NCBI RefSeq assembly: GCF_030625865.1
Contig: NZ_DAOUQB010000019.1
Span: 1-57,354, forward strand
Origin: Anaerotignum sp.
GTDB lineage: Bacteria > Bacillota > Clostridia > Lachnospirales > Anaerotignaceae
Reading direction: 5' to 3'
DNA: 57,354 bases
Shown here: positions 17,461-26,901 of the stretch, piece by piece
How the letters are laid out: every line of letters starts with the position of its first letter
Position numbering within the stretch: position 1 is the stretch's first letter
The notes under the pieces: model-generated
Databases searched by the model: none
Told to the model about the DNA's origin: nothing
What the model saw: only the letters and a program-made list of their open reading frames with translations
Position numbers and translations under genes: made by a program

Positions 17461-18576
17461 TTATTGAAATCTTCCGTCTTTGCATTGTTGCATAGGCAAT
17501 TTATTTACATCAATAACCATTGCTCCACCCTTGCGGAAAGCTATTTGGCGGCCAACTCCTTGATATCCGTCTTCCTGTATGGCCTTGGCAATTTCCGTTG
17601 GATTATTTGTATGTAGTCTAACTGCGGTATCCATAACAAGGGACAACATGTCATAACCCTGCACCGCCCAAATATCAGCCTCTTTTTGATAACGCTCCTG
17701 ATACCTGGCTTTAAAGTCATTCAATTTCTGACTCTCTTCCATAACCAATGTAGATGGTACCGCCATCCCTTCTGCTGCTTCTTTATTCTCCTCCAAGGCA
17801 TTTGCTCTATTAAAAATCGGCTCTCCAATGATGGCAATGTTTTTGTCTTTCTTTCGTATCATGTTCAACACATCATATGCTTCATCAAGTCCATATTGAG
17901 AAATCACAACACAATCCACTCCCAGTGCAGACCATCTGTTATAAATATCATCAAATTCACTGCTTGACGATATCTGGGGAACATAATCAACAACCTTTGA
18001 ATCCGTGTTTATAAGTGCAAGCTCAAATGCTGCTACCAGTTCTTCTTGGGACTGTATGCCATTATGATAAACAGCAATTCTTTTATAATTATTTTCCACG
18101 GCATATTTCGCCATAGCTTCGCCCAAATTGGCAAAAGCAGGAACACCACAAAATAGATAGGAATTATCCCTTTGAAAAATGCTGTCATAGGCACCATATG
18201 GAAATAAGGTGAGTTTATCTGATTCTGATAAAATGCCGGCTGTTGTTTTGGATACATCAAAATTTTGCAGGCAGAATACAGCTGTAACCGCTTCATCCAT
18301 TGACAACTTTGTAGCCATCTCTACACCCGTTTCGTATATCGCCTTGTCATCTACAATTGAAGTTCTGACATGGTAACCTGTATCCTTATATTTCTGGTTA
18401 AGTTCCTCAATGGCCATATCCACGCCATTCATAAAAGAGCCATCTGCTGTAAGCCATGCTTCATCCCCGAGGACAGGTATATAAATATCCGTTGAACTGA
18501 CTTGCGCTTTTTGATTACAGCCTGATACAAAAGCTGTGAAACAAACACATAGCAACATCAAGTATTTTTTTTTCAT
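17461..18576 (-). CDS. Solute-binding lipoprotein, branched-chain-amino-acid type (Peripla_BP_6)
   Basis: A 371-residue protein with a lipobox (CFTAFVSGC) followed by a two-lobed type I periplasmic-binding fold. Family-like parts are IYIPVLGDEAWLTADGSFMNGVDMAIEELN, ENNYKRIAVYHNGIQSQEELV, VDCVVISQYGLDEAY and IWAVQGYDMLSLVMDTAVRL. No permease or ATPase for amino-acid uptake is nearby, so it is an orphan binding protein. It follows the second ABC exporter by 61 bases. It may sense or trap a peptide or small molecule linked to the system. Confidence 0.8.
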   Translation of the reverse strand: MKKKYLMLLCVCFTAFVSGCNQKAQVSSTDIYIPVLGDEAWLTADGSFMNGVDMAIEELNQKYKDTGYHVRTSIVDDKAIYETGVEMATKLSMDEAVTAVFCLQNFDVSKTTAGILSESDKLTLFPYGAYDSIFQRDNSYLFCGVPAFANLGEAMAKYAVENNYKRIAVYHNGIQSQEELVAAFELALINTDSKVVDYVPQISSSSEFDDIYNRWSALGVDCVVISQYGLDEAYDVLNMIRKKDKNIAIIGEPIFNRANALEENKEAAEGMAVPSTLVMEESQKLNDFKARYQERYQKEADIWAVQGYDMLSLVMDTAVRLHTNNPTEIAKAIQEDGYQGVGRQIAFRKGGAMVIDVNKLPMQQCKDGRFQ

Positions 18577-18637
18577 TACTCACCTTCTTACCGTTTATCC
18601 AAAAAATTCTTCCTCTTGTACTGCAAATAGGAACATT

Positions 18638-20827
18638 TTAGTATACATGTGTTGAGGAGTTGATTTCCTGCCTTATTGCAAAATCATAAAATAATCCCTT
18701 TCTTTTCATAAGCTCCTTATAATTTCCTTCTTCCACAATTTTTCCTTTGTCAAGAACAATAATTCTGTCACAATTTATGACTGTTGATAGCCTATGGGCG
18801 ATAACGAATCTGGTACATCCAAGGGATGTAATATTATTTGCAACAAACTTTTGGGTTAAATTATCTAATGCTGAAGTAGCCTCGTCAAAAAATAGTATTT
18901 TGGGTTTTCCAATCAATGCCCGTGCAATCAGAATCCGTTGCCTTTGTCCACCGGATATGCCACCGCCACCCTCAGAAATCATGGTATGCATCCCCATGGG
19001 CATTGCGCTGATTTCTTGATCCAGCCCTGCCATACGGGCAGCCTCCCAAGCGTCCTCAACTGTACTCCATGGTGCTGTTATAATAATATTGGAAAAAATG
19101 TCCCCCGAAAAAAGCTTCCCATCCTGTAAACAGGTTCCTATATGCTGTCGTACAGAGGGTACATACAGATTATTTAAATCATTGCCATCATAATACACTG
19201 CTCCCGATCCCGGTTTTTCAAAACCCAAAAGTATACGCATTAAGGTTGATTTGCCTGACCCGGAGGAACCAACAACGGCAATATATTCTCCTTGATGAAT
19301 TTTTAAACTGACATGATCCAAAATAAACGGACCATCTTCGCTGTACCGAAAACTTACGTTTGATAATTCAATGTTACCCCTTAATGAGGTTATCTGGGTT
19401 TTGCTTTCATCCCCCTCAGGAACTGCATCCAAAATTGGTTTTATCATTTCTAAAAGAGGTTTAACAGTTGCAAATGTCATGATTACACCTGCAAGGGAGG
19501 TCATTGCTCCGCTTACTACACCATAAGATGCGCTAAAGGCGATAAAGTCCGAAGTTGCTATTTTATGAACACCTGAAAAATAATATAGTATAATGCTCCC
19601 GCCCAAAACCAATGCCCCTGATACAGCATCATTGATACGCAAAAACATTGGTGGAGTATAAGTACATTTTCCCATTTCTTTATACGCCTTTGCCCATTTT
19701 GCAAAAGCCCGCTTTTCTGCACCGGCCAGTTTTACTTTTTGAATCCCACCAAATAGCCCGAATACAAGCCCGTTTATTTTTGCTGATATGTTTGTCCGTT
19801 TTTTAGAAAGCTTTTGCTGCACATAACCTGATATAATTATGAATACAAACATGAATAATAAAATAGAAATGCTAGGCATCACCAGCGCTGGTGCAAAATG
19901 TATCATTTGAAAAATATATAAAAAAGAAAATAAAGCTGCTAATCCTGTTGATAAAACAGTATCCGAAAGCATATTGCATATTGAGTTAATACTCATGATA
20001 CGACTGCCTAGTTCTCCCGCCGAATGATTTTTAAAAAAAGAGGCTGGCAATCCAAATAATCTAGCCATAGCCGCACTCTGCACAGATATGTTGATTTTAT
20101 CCCTCAGACGCATCAATAACAGACCTCTTGATATTTCAAATAAGGCTCCCCCAATGGCGGCACCCACAAGGAGACACGTGAGGGGAAATACATCACTTTT
20201 TGTACCGCTTGGTATCACCGTATTGAAAATTTGTTTATTCATAAATGGTAAAAACATACCTAATAAGCTCACCATAAAACTAGCCAGTAAAACCAGGAGA
20301 ATATCTGAGGCTGTTATGGAACCCAAAACAAACCGAATCAAGTCATTCATTGTTAACTTTTTGGGCGGTAAGGCTCGATAAAAACAAAATGCCTCTGCAC
20401 CTAATTTCCAGTTATTTTTTTTGTTTACTTTGATCCTTTTTTTATTTTCAATATCATAAAAAGAATATCCCCACGGAAATGTAGGCAATAAAGCAATTTC
20501 TGATCCATCCTTTGTGTACCCAAGTAAAGGCCCAGTGGTATCCTTCCACCATCCATCTGTTAATTCAACCCGCCTTTTCATAATTCCTGTGGGTCGCAAC
20601 AAGTATTCCAATTGGGCATTGGAATCTTCTATTTCCTCAGGAATTGGGATTTGTTTTACACCGAGATAGGCAAGAACTTCCCGCCGTGCCAAACTTACGA
20701 CATTTGACTCTCTATCAAAAAGTTCTTCCTTTCCTTCTTCAACAATCGAAATCAAATGGGACAAGGCTGACTTCATTGCGTTATTATCCATCTCTATTCT
20801 ATTTTTTTTATTTTCGTAATCATTCAA
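18638..20827 (-). CDS. NHLM-system ABC transporter without peptidase domain
   Basis: About 729 residues. An N-terminal domain of roughly 150 residues lacks a C39 Cys-His site. It is followed by six membrane spans (about 170-440) and an ATPase domain with VVGSSGSGKSTL, signature ISGGQRQRILIARAL and Walker B KILFFDEATSALD. This is the architecture of the second, peptidase-free ABC protein that accompanies NHLP peptide exporters. GGGGAG precedes a TTG at 20827 by 8 bases; a GTG at 20836 is too close to it, so the TTG is preferred. The gene begins right after the C39 exporter stop. The two ABC proteins may work as a heteromeric pair or in sequence. Confidence 0.88.
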   Translation of the reverse strand: MNDYENKKNRIEMDNNAMKSALSHLISIVEEGKEELFDRESNVVSLARREVLAYLGVKQIPIPEEIEDSNAQLEYLLRPTGIMKRRVELTDGWWKDTTGPLLGYTKDGSEIALLPTFPWGYSFYDIENKKRIKVNKKNNWKLGAEAFCFYRALPPKKLTMNDLIRFVLGSITASDILLVLLASFMVSLLGMFLPFMNKQIFNTVIPSGTKSDVFPLTCLLVGAAIGGALFEISRGLLLMRLRDKINISVQSAAMARLFGLPASFFKNHSAGELGSRIMSINSICNMLSDTVLSTGLAALFSFLYIFQMIHFAPALVMPSISILLFMFVFIIISGYVQQKLSKKRTNISAKINGLVFGLFGGIQKVKLAGAEKRAFAKWAKAYKEMGKCTYTPPMFLRINDAVSGALVLGGSIILYYFSGVHKIATSDFIAFSASYGVVSGAMTSLAGVIMTFATVKPLLEMIKPILDAVPEGDESKTQITSLRGNIELSNVSFRYSEDGPFILDHVSLKIHQGEYIAVVGSSGSGKSTLMRILLGFEKPGSGAVYYDGNDLNNLYVPSVRQHIGTCLQDGKLFSGDIFSNIIITAPWSTVEDAWEAARMAGLDQEISAMPMGMHTMISEGGGGISGGQRQRILIARALIGKPKILFFDEATSALDNLTQKFVANNITSLGCTRFVIAHRLSTVINCDRIIVLDKGKIVEEGNYKELMKRKGLFYDFAIRQEINSSTHVY

Positions 20828-20845
20828 GCTGTCCACTCCCCATCG

Positions 20846-23002
20846 CTAATTATCAATTAGCCTGGTATATATCGAATTCAAACCGATAAGTTCTTCATGC
20901 GTTCCTCTCTCGGCAACCTTCCCCTTATCCAAAACAATAATTTCATCACAATCTCGTATGGTTGAAAGTCTATGTGCCACAATAATCAGCGTAATCCCTC
21001 TTGCTTTAACCCCTTCCATAATGAGTTTCTCTGTCATAGTGTCCAGAGCACTGGTTGCCTCATCCAGTATAAGAATGGAGGGGTTTGCGGCTAATGCCCT
21101 TGCGATTTCAAGGCGTTGTCTTTGCCCCCCGGAAAAATTTTTTCCGCCCTCATTGATTACATGTTCATAACCATCCACTCTATTCATAATATCTTCATGA
21201 ATTTGAGCATCCTTACAAGCTTTAACTACCGTAGATTTTTCTATGGATTTATCCCACATGGTTATATTATCCATTATGGTATCTTCAAACAGCACAATGT
21301 CCTGATCCACAACTGCAATGGAACCGGTAATGGTGTTGCGATGAATCAAACACACATTTTGATTTCCAAAAAGAATTTCACCCTCCCAGGGTTGATATAA
21401 CCCCGATATCAATTTCGCAAGTGTTGATTTTCCGCTTCCCGAACCACCTACAAATGCAACACTTCCCCCTTTTTTAATATATAACGAAAAATCTTCAATC
21501 AGTGGATTTGACAGTTTACTATAACCAAAGGTAAGGCCCCTTAATTCCACTTCACCACTGAGCTTGGCAAAATCTCCTTCCTGTTCTTGTTCTGTTTCTA
21601 AGTATGCTACATCCGGTTTATAATTCATCACATCCTCAACCCGTTCCATGGAGGATCTCATTTCAATAAAAGCTTGTCCCACACCGGCAAGTTCATTCAC
21701 CGGCGCTAAGAATGCCGATAAAAACCCCTGAAAAGCAAAGAGCATGCCTATGGTAAATTTTCCATCCAAAATTAGATATACACCAATCATTAATATGCTA
21801 ATACTGGCAATCTGTTGAAGTAATGTGGGAATAATATTAAAAAACTGATTTGATTTATGAAACAGGATCTGCCCATTGCTTTGTTTGGCAAAATACCCCG
21901 CCCAACGTTGGAAAAATCCATTTTCTGCGCCACTTGCCTTAATGGTTTCCATCATTTCAAAACCCGACATAGTAACCCCCGCTAAATTACCGGCATCCCG
22001 TTGCAGTACACGGCTCATATTCATCCGCTTTTTTGCGATTGTACGCACCATAAAAAGATTAATTACAGCAGTTACAATACCAATTATGGATAATAAAATA
22101 TTGTAATTTACCATAATCCCCATATAAATAGCCAATAGAGCAATATTCATAAGAATTGGTGCCAACCGATTGATCAAAGTAAAAGAGATGTCTTCATTTG
22201 CACTTTGACGGGAAACAATATCTCCCGTATATCTCTGGGCAAAAAACTCAACCGGCAAATGCAACACATGCCAAAGAAAGGAGGCACTTGCTTCAATGGA
22301 TAGCTTTCCTTGTATTTTCAACCAATAAACACCTTGTATCCCACGAACCAAAAACTGAAACAACAGTGTAAATAACATTGCAGCGAGTAGGGATTTTAAC
22401 CATTCCGGATTCTTATTCGACAAAACATAATCTAGAAAGATGCGAGAAAATAACGGAATAATCATCCCAATTCCAGTAGTAACGATACCTGTGATAATAA
22501 TAAAAGCAAAAGCTAATTTCGTTCCTTTTAGCCTCGTCTTTGCAAAAGACCATACACTTCTCGGTTTACCTTCCGGTTTAAACTTTTCTGTTTTTTCAAA
22601 ACACAAAACAATGCCTGTAAATGATTTATCAAATTCTTCCATATCAACTTCTACTGTCCCTCTCGCCGGGTCATTTAAAACGGCTTTATTTTTCTTAAAA
22701 CCATTCAATACCACAAAATGGTTAAAATTCCAATGAATAATAACAGGTAATGCCGTCTTTTTTAGCTTAGAAAGCTCCATTTTATATCCTTTGGCATTGA
22801 AACCATATAACCTTGCTGCCCTTAATATGTTTTTGGCATTACTACCATCCCGTGAAACCCCACAATCTAATCTTACTTGCTCTAGAGGAATCCATTTCCC
22901 ATAATAAGCCATGATCATACATAAGGAAGCCGCTCCGCATTCCAGGTTTTCCATTTGCATAACAATGGGCACCTTTATCATTTTCGACACTTTATCACCC
23001 AC
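20846..23002 (-). CDS. NHLP-type peptide exporter: C39 peptidase, membrane and ATPase domains
   Basis: A 718-residue bifunctional exporter. The C39 peptidase has its catalytic Cys in MENLECGAASL (residue 22), His in WNFNHFVVLNG and Asp in LNDPARG. Six membrane spans follow (about 165-430), then an ATPase with FVGGSGSGKSTLAK, FSGGQRQRLEIARA and ILILDEATSALD. The protein should cut leaders after Gly-Gly and export the core. Likely substrates are the peptides at 28171-28840 and 15169-15327. The GTG at 23002 is an acceptable start; in-frame GTG and ATG codons a few triplets later are alternatives. Confidence 0.93.
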   Translation of the reverse strand: MGDKVSKMIKVPIVMQMENLECGAASLCMIMAYYGKWIPLEQVRLDCGVSRDGSNAKNILRAARLYGFNAKGYKMELSKLKKTALPVIIHWNFNHFVVLNGFKKNKAVLNDPARGTVEVDMEEFDKSFTGIVLCFEKTEKFKPEGKPRSVWSFAKTRLKGTKLAFAFIIITGIVTTGIGMIIPLFSRIFLDYVLSNKNPEWLKSLLAAMLFTLLFQFLVRGIQGVYWLKIQGKLSIEASASFLWHVLHLPVEFFAQRYTGDIVSRQSANEDISFTLINRLAPILMNIALLAIYMGIMVNYNILLSIIGIVTAVINLFMVRTIAKKRMNMSRVLQRDAGNLAGVTMSGFEMMETIKASGAENGFFQRWAGYFAKQSNGQILFHKSNQFFNIIPTLLQQIASISILMIGVYLILDGKFTIGMLFAFQGFLSAFLAPVNELAGVGQAFIEMRSSMERVEDVMNYKPDVAYLETEQEQEGDFAKLSGEVELRGLTFGYSKLSNPLIEDFSLYIKKGGSVAFVGGSGSGKSTLAKLISGLYQPWEGEILFGNQNVCLIHRNTITGSIAVVDQDIVLFEDTIMDNITMWDKSIEKSTVVKACKDAQIHEDIMNRVDGYEHVINEGGKNFSGGQRQRLEIARALAANPSILILDEATSALDTMTEKLIMEGVKARGITLIIVAHRLSTIRDCDEIIVLDKGKVAERGTHEELIGLNSIYTRLIDN

Positions 23003-23020
23003 TTATCCGGCTCTTGGTAA

Positions 23021-23911
23021 TCAAAATACCAATTCATAAGGCTTGTAGTTTTTCACAATAATACGCATATTCGTGTATGTACCAATACTAAGAGGGATCG
23101 CCTCTCCTTTTATGTTAGACCACTTAATTCCATTTTGTGAATTTCCATCCACCGTAAGGGTAACTCTTACCTCCACCGAATTATTTTGCGTTAATAAATC
23201 TTCAGCATATTGCTGATTGCCCAAAGATTTTTCTGTATCTTGTAAAGATACCGGATAAGTACCTATGCTCGTTATATGTCCATACATAAAACCATATTCT
23301 TCTCTTTGGGCAAATTGAGGTGACACTTGAACCTCCATGCCCTCCATGAGTTTTTTCGCCGTTTCGCTGTTAATATAACACACCACCTGCATATTATCTG
23401 AATACTTATCCTGCTTCACAATTCTTGCAATTGCTTCTGTTGAGGAAACGGTTTCATTGGTGTTTCTTGCATAGAGAACAATTCCTGAAACCGGTGAAAC
23501 AACAAGGGAATTGCGTTCATAAAGGCTATACAGTTCTTGCAGTTTTTCTTCGTCTTCCAAACCAGAATTCTTAAATTCTTTAATTTGATCTAAAATACTA
23601 TCCTGAGAAATGACTGCTAATATTTGACCGGCCTCAACGTAATCACCGACTTTTACCCGCATATCGTTAATTCGCCCATCCTCAAAAGGGATTGCGGAAA
23701 CCACCCCTTTTTGTGGGAAAATAATGCCCTTGGCACTTACTGTGTTGGGTATATTCCCATAAAAAGCCCATAATATAATGGCAATCATAAGAATAAGACA
23801 TCCCATCAAGATTCCCCATACTCCTGGATTTGTAATTTTAATATATTCATTCAATCTTTCCGGTGAGGATATATTCTCAATGGAGCTTTTTCGGAATAAA
23901 CTATTTTGCAT
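23021..23911 (-). CDS. NHLM-system HlyD-like secretion protein
   Basis: A roughly 296-residue membrane-fusion-type protein with one N-terminal span (GILMGCLILMIAIILWAFYG), a lipoyl-like half motif (VEAGQILAVISQD), a short coiled coil and a beta-rich C-terminus. Such adaptors accompany C39 exporters and carry substrate across the envelope. GGAGGT lies 7 bases before the ATG at 23911, preferred over an upstream in-frame ATG at 23926. It precedes the C39 exporter by 18 bases. Confidence 0.87.
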   Translation of the reverse strand: MQNSLFRKSSIENISSPERLNEYIKITNPGVWGILMGCLILMIAIILWAFYGNIPNTVSAKGIIFPQKGVVSAIPFEDGRINDMRVKVGDYVEAGQILAVISQDSILDQIKEFKNSGLEDEEKLQELYSLYERNSLVVSPVSGIVLYARNTNETVSSTEAIARIVKQDKYSDNMQVVCYINSETAKKLMEGMEVQVSPQFAQREEYGFMYGHITSIGTYPVSLQDTEKSLGNQQYAEDLLTQNNSVEVRVTLTVDGNSQNGIKWSNIKGEAIPLSIGTYTNMRIIVKNYKPYELVF

Positions 23912-23936
23912 ATTACAAACCTCCATATTGTACTTT

Positions 23937-24170
23937 TCATCTTTTAATTAAGCTCATAATCTCGTCAATCGTAATCTGGCATTGGTCATTCCAAACCAGC
24001 GTGTTTCCATTGCAAATTCTTACTTGCTTAAATAATTCCATATCATTTAATTCCCCAAATCGAATGGCCTGTAATCTTTGATTCATATCATATATAATTT
24101 TATGATGATTATTTAACTCAATGGATAATGTATAATCATCATTTGGTGTAATATTAATGATTTTCGCCAC
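23937..24170 (-). CDS. DUF2442-family protein
   Basis: A roughly 77-residue protein with the DUF2442 pattern: ITPNDDYTLSIELNNHHKIIYDM near the N-terminus and IRFGELNDMELFKQVRICNGNTLVWND. The family is small, found widely in bacteria, often near toxin-antitoxin or regulatory genes; its function is unknown. AAGGAG precedes a GTG at 24170 by 9 bases, while the longer frame starting with TTG at 24200 has no site. It is the first gene of the exporter operon, so it may be regulatory. Confidence 0.7.
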   Translation of the reverse strand: MAKIINITPNDDYTLSIELNNHHKIIYDMNQRLQAIRFGELNDMELFKQVRICNGNTLVWNDQCQITIDEIMSLIKR

Positions 24171-24240
24171 TAACCATCTCTCCTTTTCTTTCAAAAACAA
24201 TTGCTTAAAAATATTTAAACAAAAGTTTTTGCGAAATAAA

Positions 24241-24272
24241 AAAACTCTGCTACAAAATCATAGCAAAGTTTT
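24241..24272 (-). terminator. Terminator of the LuxR-family regulator gene
   Basis: On the minus strand AAAACTTTGCTA and TAGCAGAGTTTT form a 12-bp stem with one U-G pair and an 8-base loop, followed by TTTATTT. It separates the regulator gene from the exporter operon, which must therefore have its own promoter between 24170 and 24241. Confidence 0.85.
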
Positions 24273-24323
24273 AGTTGTTTTTATATTATCTCATAAGATA
24301 CTTTTTTGTATAATCCCCATATT

Positions 24324-26795
24324 TTAATCATCCGTTTGTTTCAACAGATTAAGTTCTATTGCTTTTTTCACAGCGGAAGCCCTTCCTTTGACTTGCAATT
24401 TACGGTATATGGAGGTAATATTCTTTCTTACCGTTACTTCCGCAATGTAAAGTTCCGATGCAATCATTCGGTTGATTTTCCCTTCTATAATCAACTGTAA
24501 TATCTCCTTCTCTCGCTGGGTAAGGCTGGGCAATGTTATGATACTCGTTTTACTGCCTACATAGGTGCAGTAGATTGAAGTTTGCTTTAATAATTGCCTT
24601 AAATATACATCTTCGGCTTCTTTCCCAATCACCTTGCTTAAAATTGGGAAAAGGTATTCACCGTATTCTGCAATGGGTAAAAGGATTTCATCTGCTTTTC
24701 CAATTTCTAGGGCACACAAAATAGATTGTTTCGCTGCTTCTAATCCATACAAATTATATTTTGCAATCCCATCCATAACATACATATGAAGATAACCAAG
24801 TTGGTTGTCAAACTTATTAAAAACCCGCTTCATTTCTTCACATATTGATTCTAACCTTAAATAATTCCATTGGGCAAGCAAATATTTCCCATAAATGATA
24901 TAGTTAAAGCCCACTCCTTGATACAATACATCGCTGAATTCCATATCTCCCACACTTAACCATTTTGCAAAATAAGTCTTCTCACCCGTTATGCCAGCAA
25001 TATAGCCGGCACATAAATCGTAAGCACTGGTTAATATCGGACTGTTGCAGGATTCCACCTCAGAACTTAACTCATCCATAATCTCAAATGCTTCCTCAAA
25101 CAAGCCTTTTGCCACGCTGACCCTTGCAAGTACAAATTTTGCACATATGACAATGGATACTTGTCCCATGGTTTGGGCTTTATAGATGGATTTTTGCGCA
25201 CATCTTTTTGCTTCCTCAATATTTCTTGTTTCAATATTGTATTCTGCCTGAATCAGATATTCAAACCCTGCACCACAGCCACTGGCCATCTCAATATAAT
25301 AAGGCACCGATAGTTCTAACCGTTCCATGGTCCGGAGAAACTTTCCTTTATCCCGATAATACAAAAACAATACATGGGGAGAACCAAAAGTAAAAATTTT
25401 ATCTTTGTTGGCAATCAGAGACTGCCCTTGCAATCGTTCATAAGCCTTTATGAGATGGGCATGCATTAACGTAATATCGTTAAATGTAGTATATGCAAGA
25501 ATCAATTCTATTTCGCCCAAAATTCTCCTTTTGAAATCGTCATCCGCCTCTGGCATATGATTATAATGTTCCTCAAAATGTGATAGCAAACGTGTGCCTT
25601 CCTCGATATTCACATTGGTAACATAAAATCCAATATAAGCAAGATATCCTATCGGATAACAATACCGATCTTCTATGGGTATGCGTTCAAAAATTTCCAA
25701 AATATATTGGGGATTACTATCAATAATTCCCGTTAAATTTTTCTTCTCGAATTCATTGAGAATCATACCGTATTCTTTTGCCTTTAATAAATAATTCAGA
25801 CCTGATAGAATATTTCCGTTTTGAATACACCATTCCCCGGCACGCTTATAAAGCGTTTCAATCGTTACCTCCAAAGGACGCTTTAACATTAATTTTTTTA
25901 GGTAATTATTAAAAATATTATGTATTCGATAAACACAGCCTTGCTCATCATAACGAATAAAAGAATTTTCATAGCTTATTTTTTGAAGTATCCACTCAGC
26001 CTCTTTATTCCCCGTTACATATACAGCCTGTTGGGGTGAAATACTATCCAGTACACATAAAGACTTTAATAATATAACTTCTGTGCCAGAATAACGACGC
26101 ATAACGGATGTTTCAATCAATCGTTCTAGGTTTCTACCAACCTCAACTCGATTAATTTCTCGATACCTTTGCATAATCAAATATATTGCCGAAATCCACC
26201 CTTCCGATACTGTATAAATCTGCTCTGCAATATCATTAGAAATAATAAAACCAAATAACTTAAAAAAGCCTTTGATTTCATCCAGATTAAGCTCAAACAA
26301 ATCACTCTTAATCTGATATCCATATCCTTTTAAGCACAATTCTTCTATCCCAATTTCGGGGATTGTCCTTGTCAGAATAAGAACATGAAATCCCTCAATA
26401 TCTGCCCGAATAATGCGTTCCAATAGTTTATTAAATTCATCTGATAGGCATAAATGATAATCATCAATAACCAAAACGAAGGTTTTACTATAAATAGAAT
26501 CTTCAATAAGCTCCAAAATCTTCTCAACTTGTGAGTAATCATTGGGGAATCCCAAAGTACGAAGTTTATTTCCAATCTCAGGAACGGTTTTCCCCAATTG
26601 CCTTGTTAAAGAATCCCAAATATATTCCGGTGACGCCTCTTCGCTCTCAACCAACAAATAAGCGTATGAAATACCCGAAGAATTTAAAAAATCCCTTGCC
26701 ACAGTAGATTTTCCATAACCCATAGCGGCTGTTACAAGGGTAAGGGGATAATATAAAATATTCTTAAGTTGTTCGTGAATACTCTCTCGCCTCAA
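24324..26795 (-). CDS. MalT-like LuxR-family transcriptional activator with ATPase domain
   Basis: An 823-residue regulator. The N-terminus has a STAND-type ATPase with Walker A VTAAMGYGKSTVA and Walker B FVLVIDDYH. A long helical-repeat sensor region lies at about 300-740. The C-terminal LuxR helix-turn-helix reads LTQREKEILQLIIEGKINRMIASELYIAEVTVRKNITSIYRKL. Such activators multimerise on a small ligand and ATP. It sits between the precursor operon and the exporter operon and is the obvious candidate regulator of both. The start is unclear: the first usable codon is a TTG at 26795 without a Shine-Dalgarno, while the frame stays open for 13 codons upstream. Confidence 0.9.
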   Translation of the reverse strand: MRRESIHEQLKNILYYPLTLVTAAMGYGKSTVARDFLNSSGISYAYLLVESEEASPEYIWDSLTRQLGKTVPEIGNKLRTLGFPNDYSQVEKILELIEDSIYSKTFVLVIDDYHLCLSDEFNKLLERIIRADIEGFHVLILTRTIPEIGIEELCLKGYGYQIKSDLFELNLDEIKGFFKLFGFIISNDIAEQIYTVSEGWISAIYLIMQRYREINRVEVGRNLERLIETSVMRRYSGTEVILLKSLCVLDSISPQQAVYVTGNKEAEWILQKISYENSFIRYDEQGCVYRIHNIFNNYLKKLMLKRPLEVTIETLYKRAGEWCIQNGNILSGLNYLLKAKEYGMILNEFEKKNLTGIIDSNPQYILEIFERIPIEDRYCYPIGYLAYIGFYVTNVNIEEGTRLLSHFEEHYNHMPEADDDFKRRILGEIELILAYTTFNDITLMHAHLIKAYERLQGQSLIANKDKIFTFGSPHVLFLYYRDKGKFLRTMERLELSVPYYIEMASGCGAGFEYLIQAEYNIETRNIEEAKRCAQKSIYKAQTMGQVSIVICAKFVLARVSVAKGLFEEAFEIMDELSSEVESCNSPILTSAYDLCAGYIAGITGEKTYFAKWLSVGDMEFSDVLYQGVGFNYIIYGKYLLAQWNYLRLESICEEMKRVFNKFDNQLGYLHMYVMDGIAKYNLYGLEAAKQSILCALEIGKADEILLPIAEYGEYLFPILSKVIGKEAEDVYLRQLLKQTSIYCTYVGSKTSIITLPSLTQREKEILQLIIEGKINRMIASELYIAEVTVRKNITSIYRKLQVKGRASAVKKAIELNLLKQTDD

Positions 26796-26828
26796 AATAT
26801 ATTGTCGATTTAACGTATAATCACGTCC

Positions 26829-26861
26829 TTTTTGTCATATATTTTTATTATATGACAAAAA
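26829..26861. promoter_or_regulatory. Perfect 13-bp palindrome overlapping the regulator promoter
   Basis: TTTTTGTCATATA (26829-26841) and TATATGACAAAAA (26849-26861) are perfect inverted repeats with a 7-base spacer. One arm contains the -10 box of the promoter reading into the LuxR-family gene. No T-run follows on the minus strand, so an operator is more likely than a terminator, although the palindrome also lies downstream of the S41-like gene. Confidence 0.6.
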
Positions 26862-26875
26862 AGAATAGTAAACAA
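26847..26875 (-). promoter_or_regulatory. Strong sigma-A-type promoter of the LuxR-family regulator
   Basis: On the minus strand TTGTTT (26875-26870), a 17-base spacer and a perfect TATAAT (26852-26847). The expected transcription start is near 26840, giving a leader of roughly 45 bases before the TTG at 26795. The -10 box is inside the palindrome at 26829-26861. Confidence 0.7.
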
Positions 26876-26901
26876 ATATTTTATTAAATATATTGCGTTT
26901 T

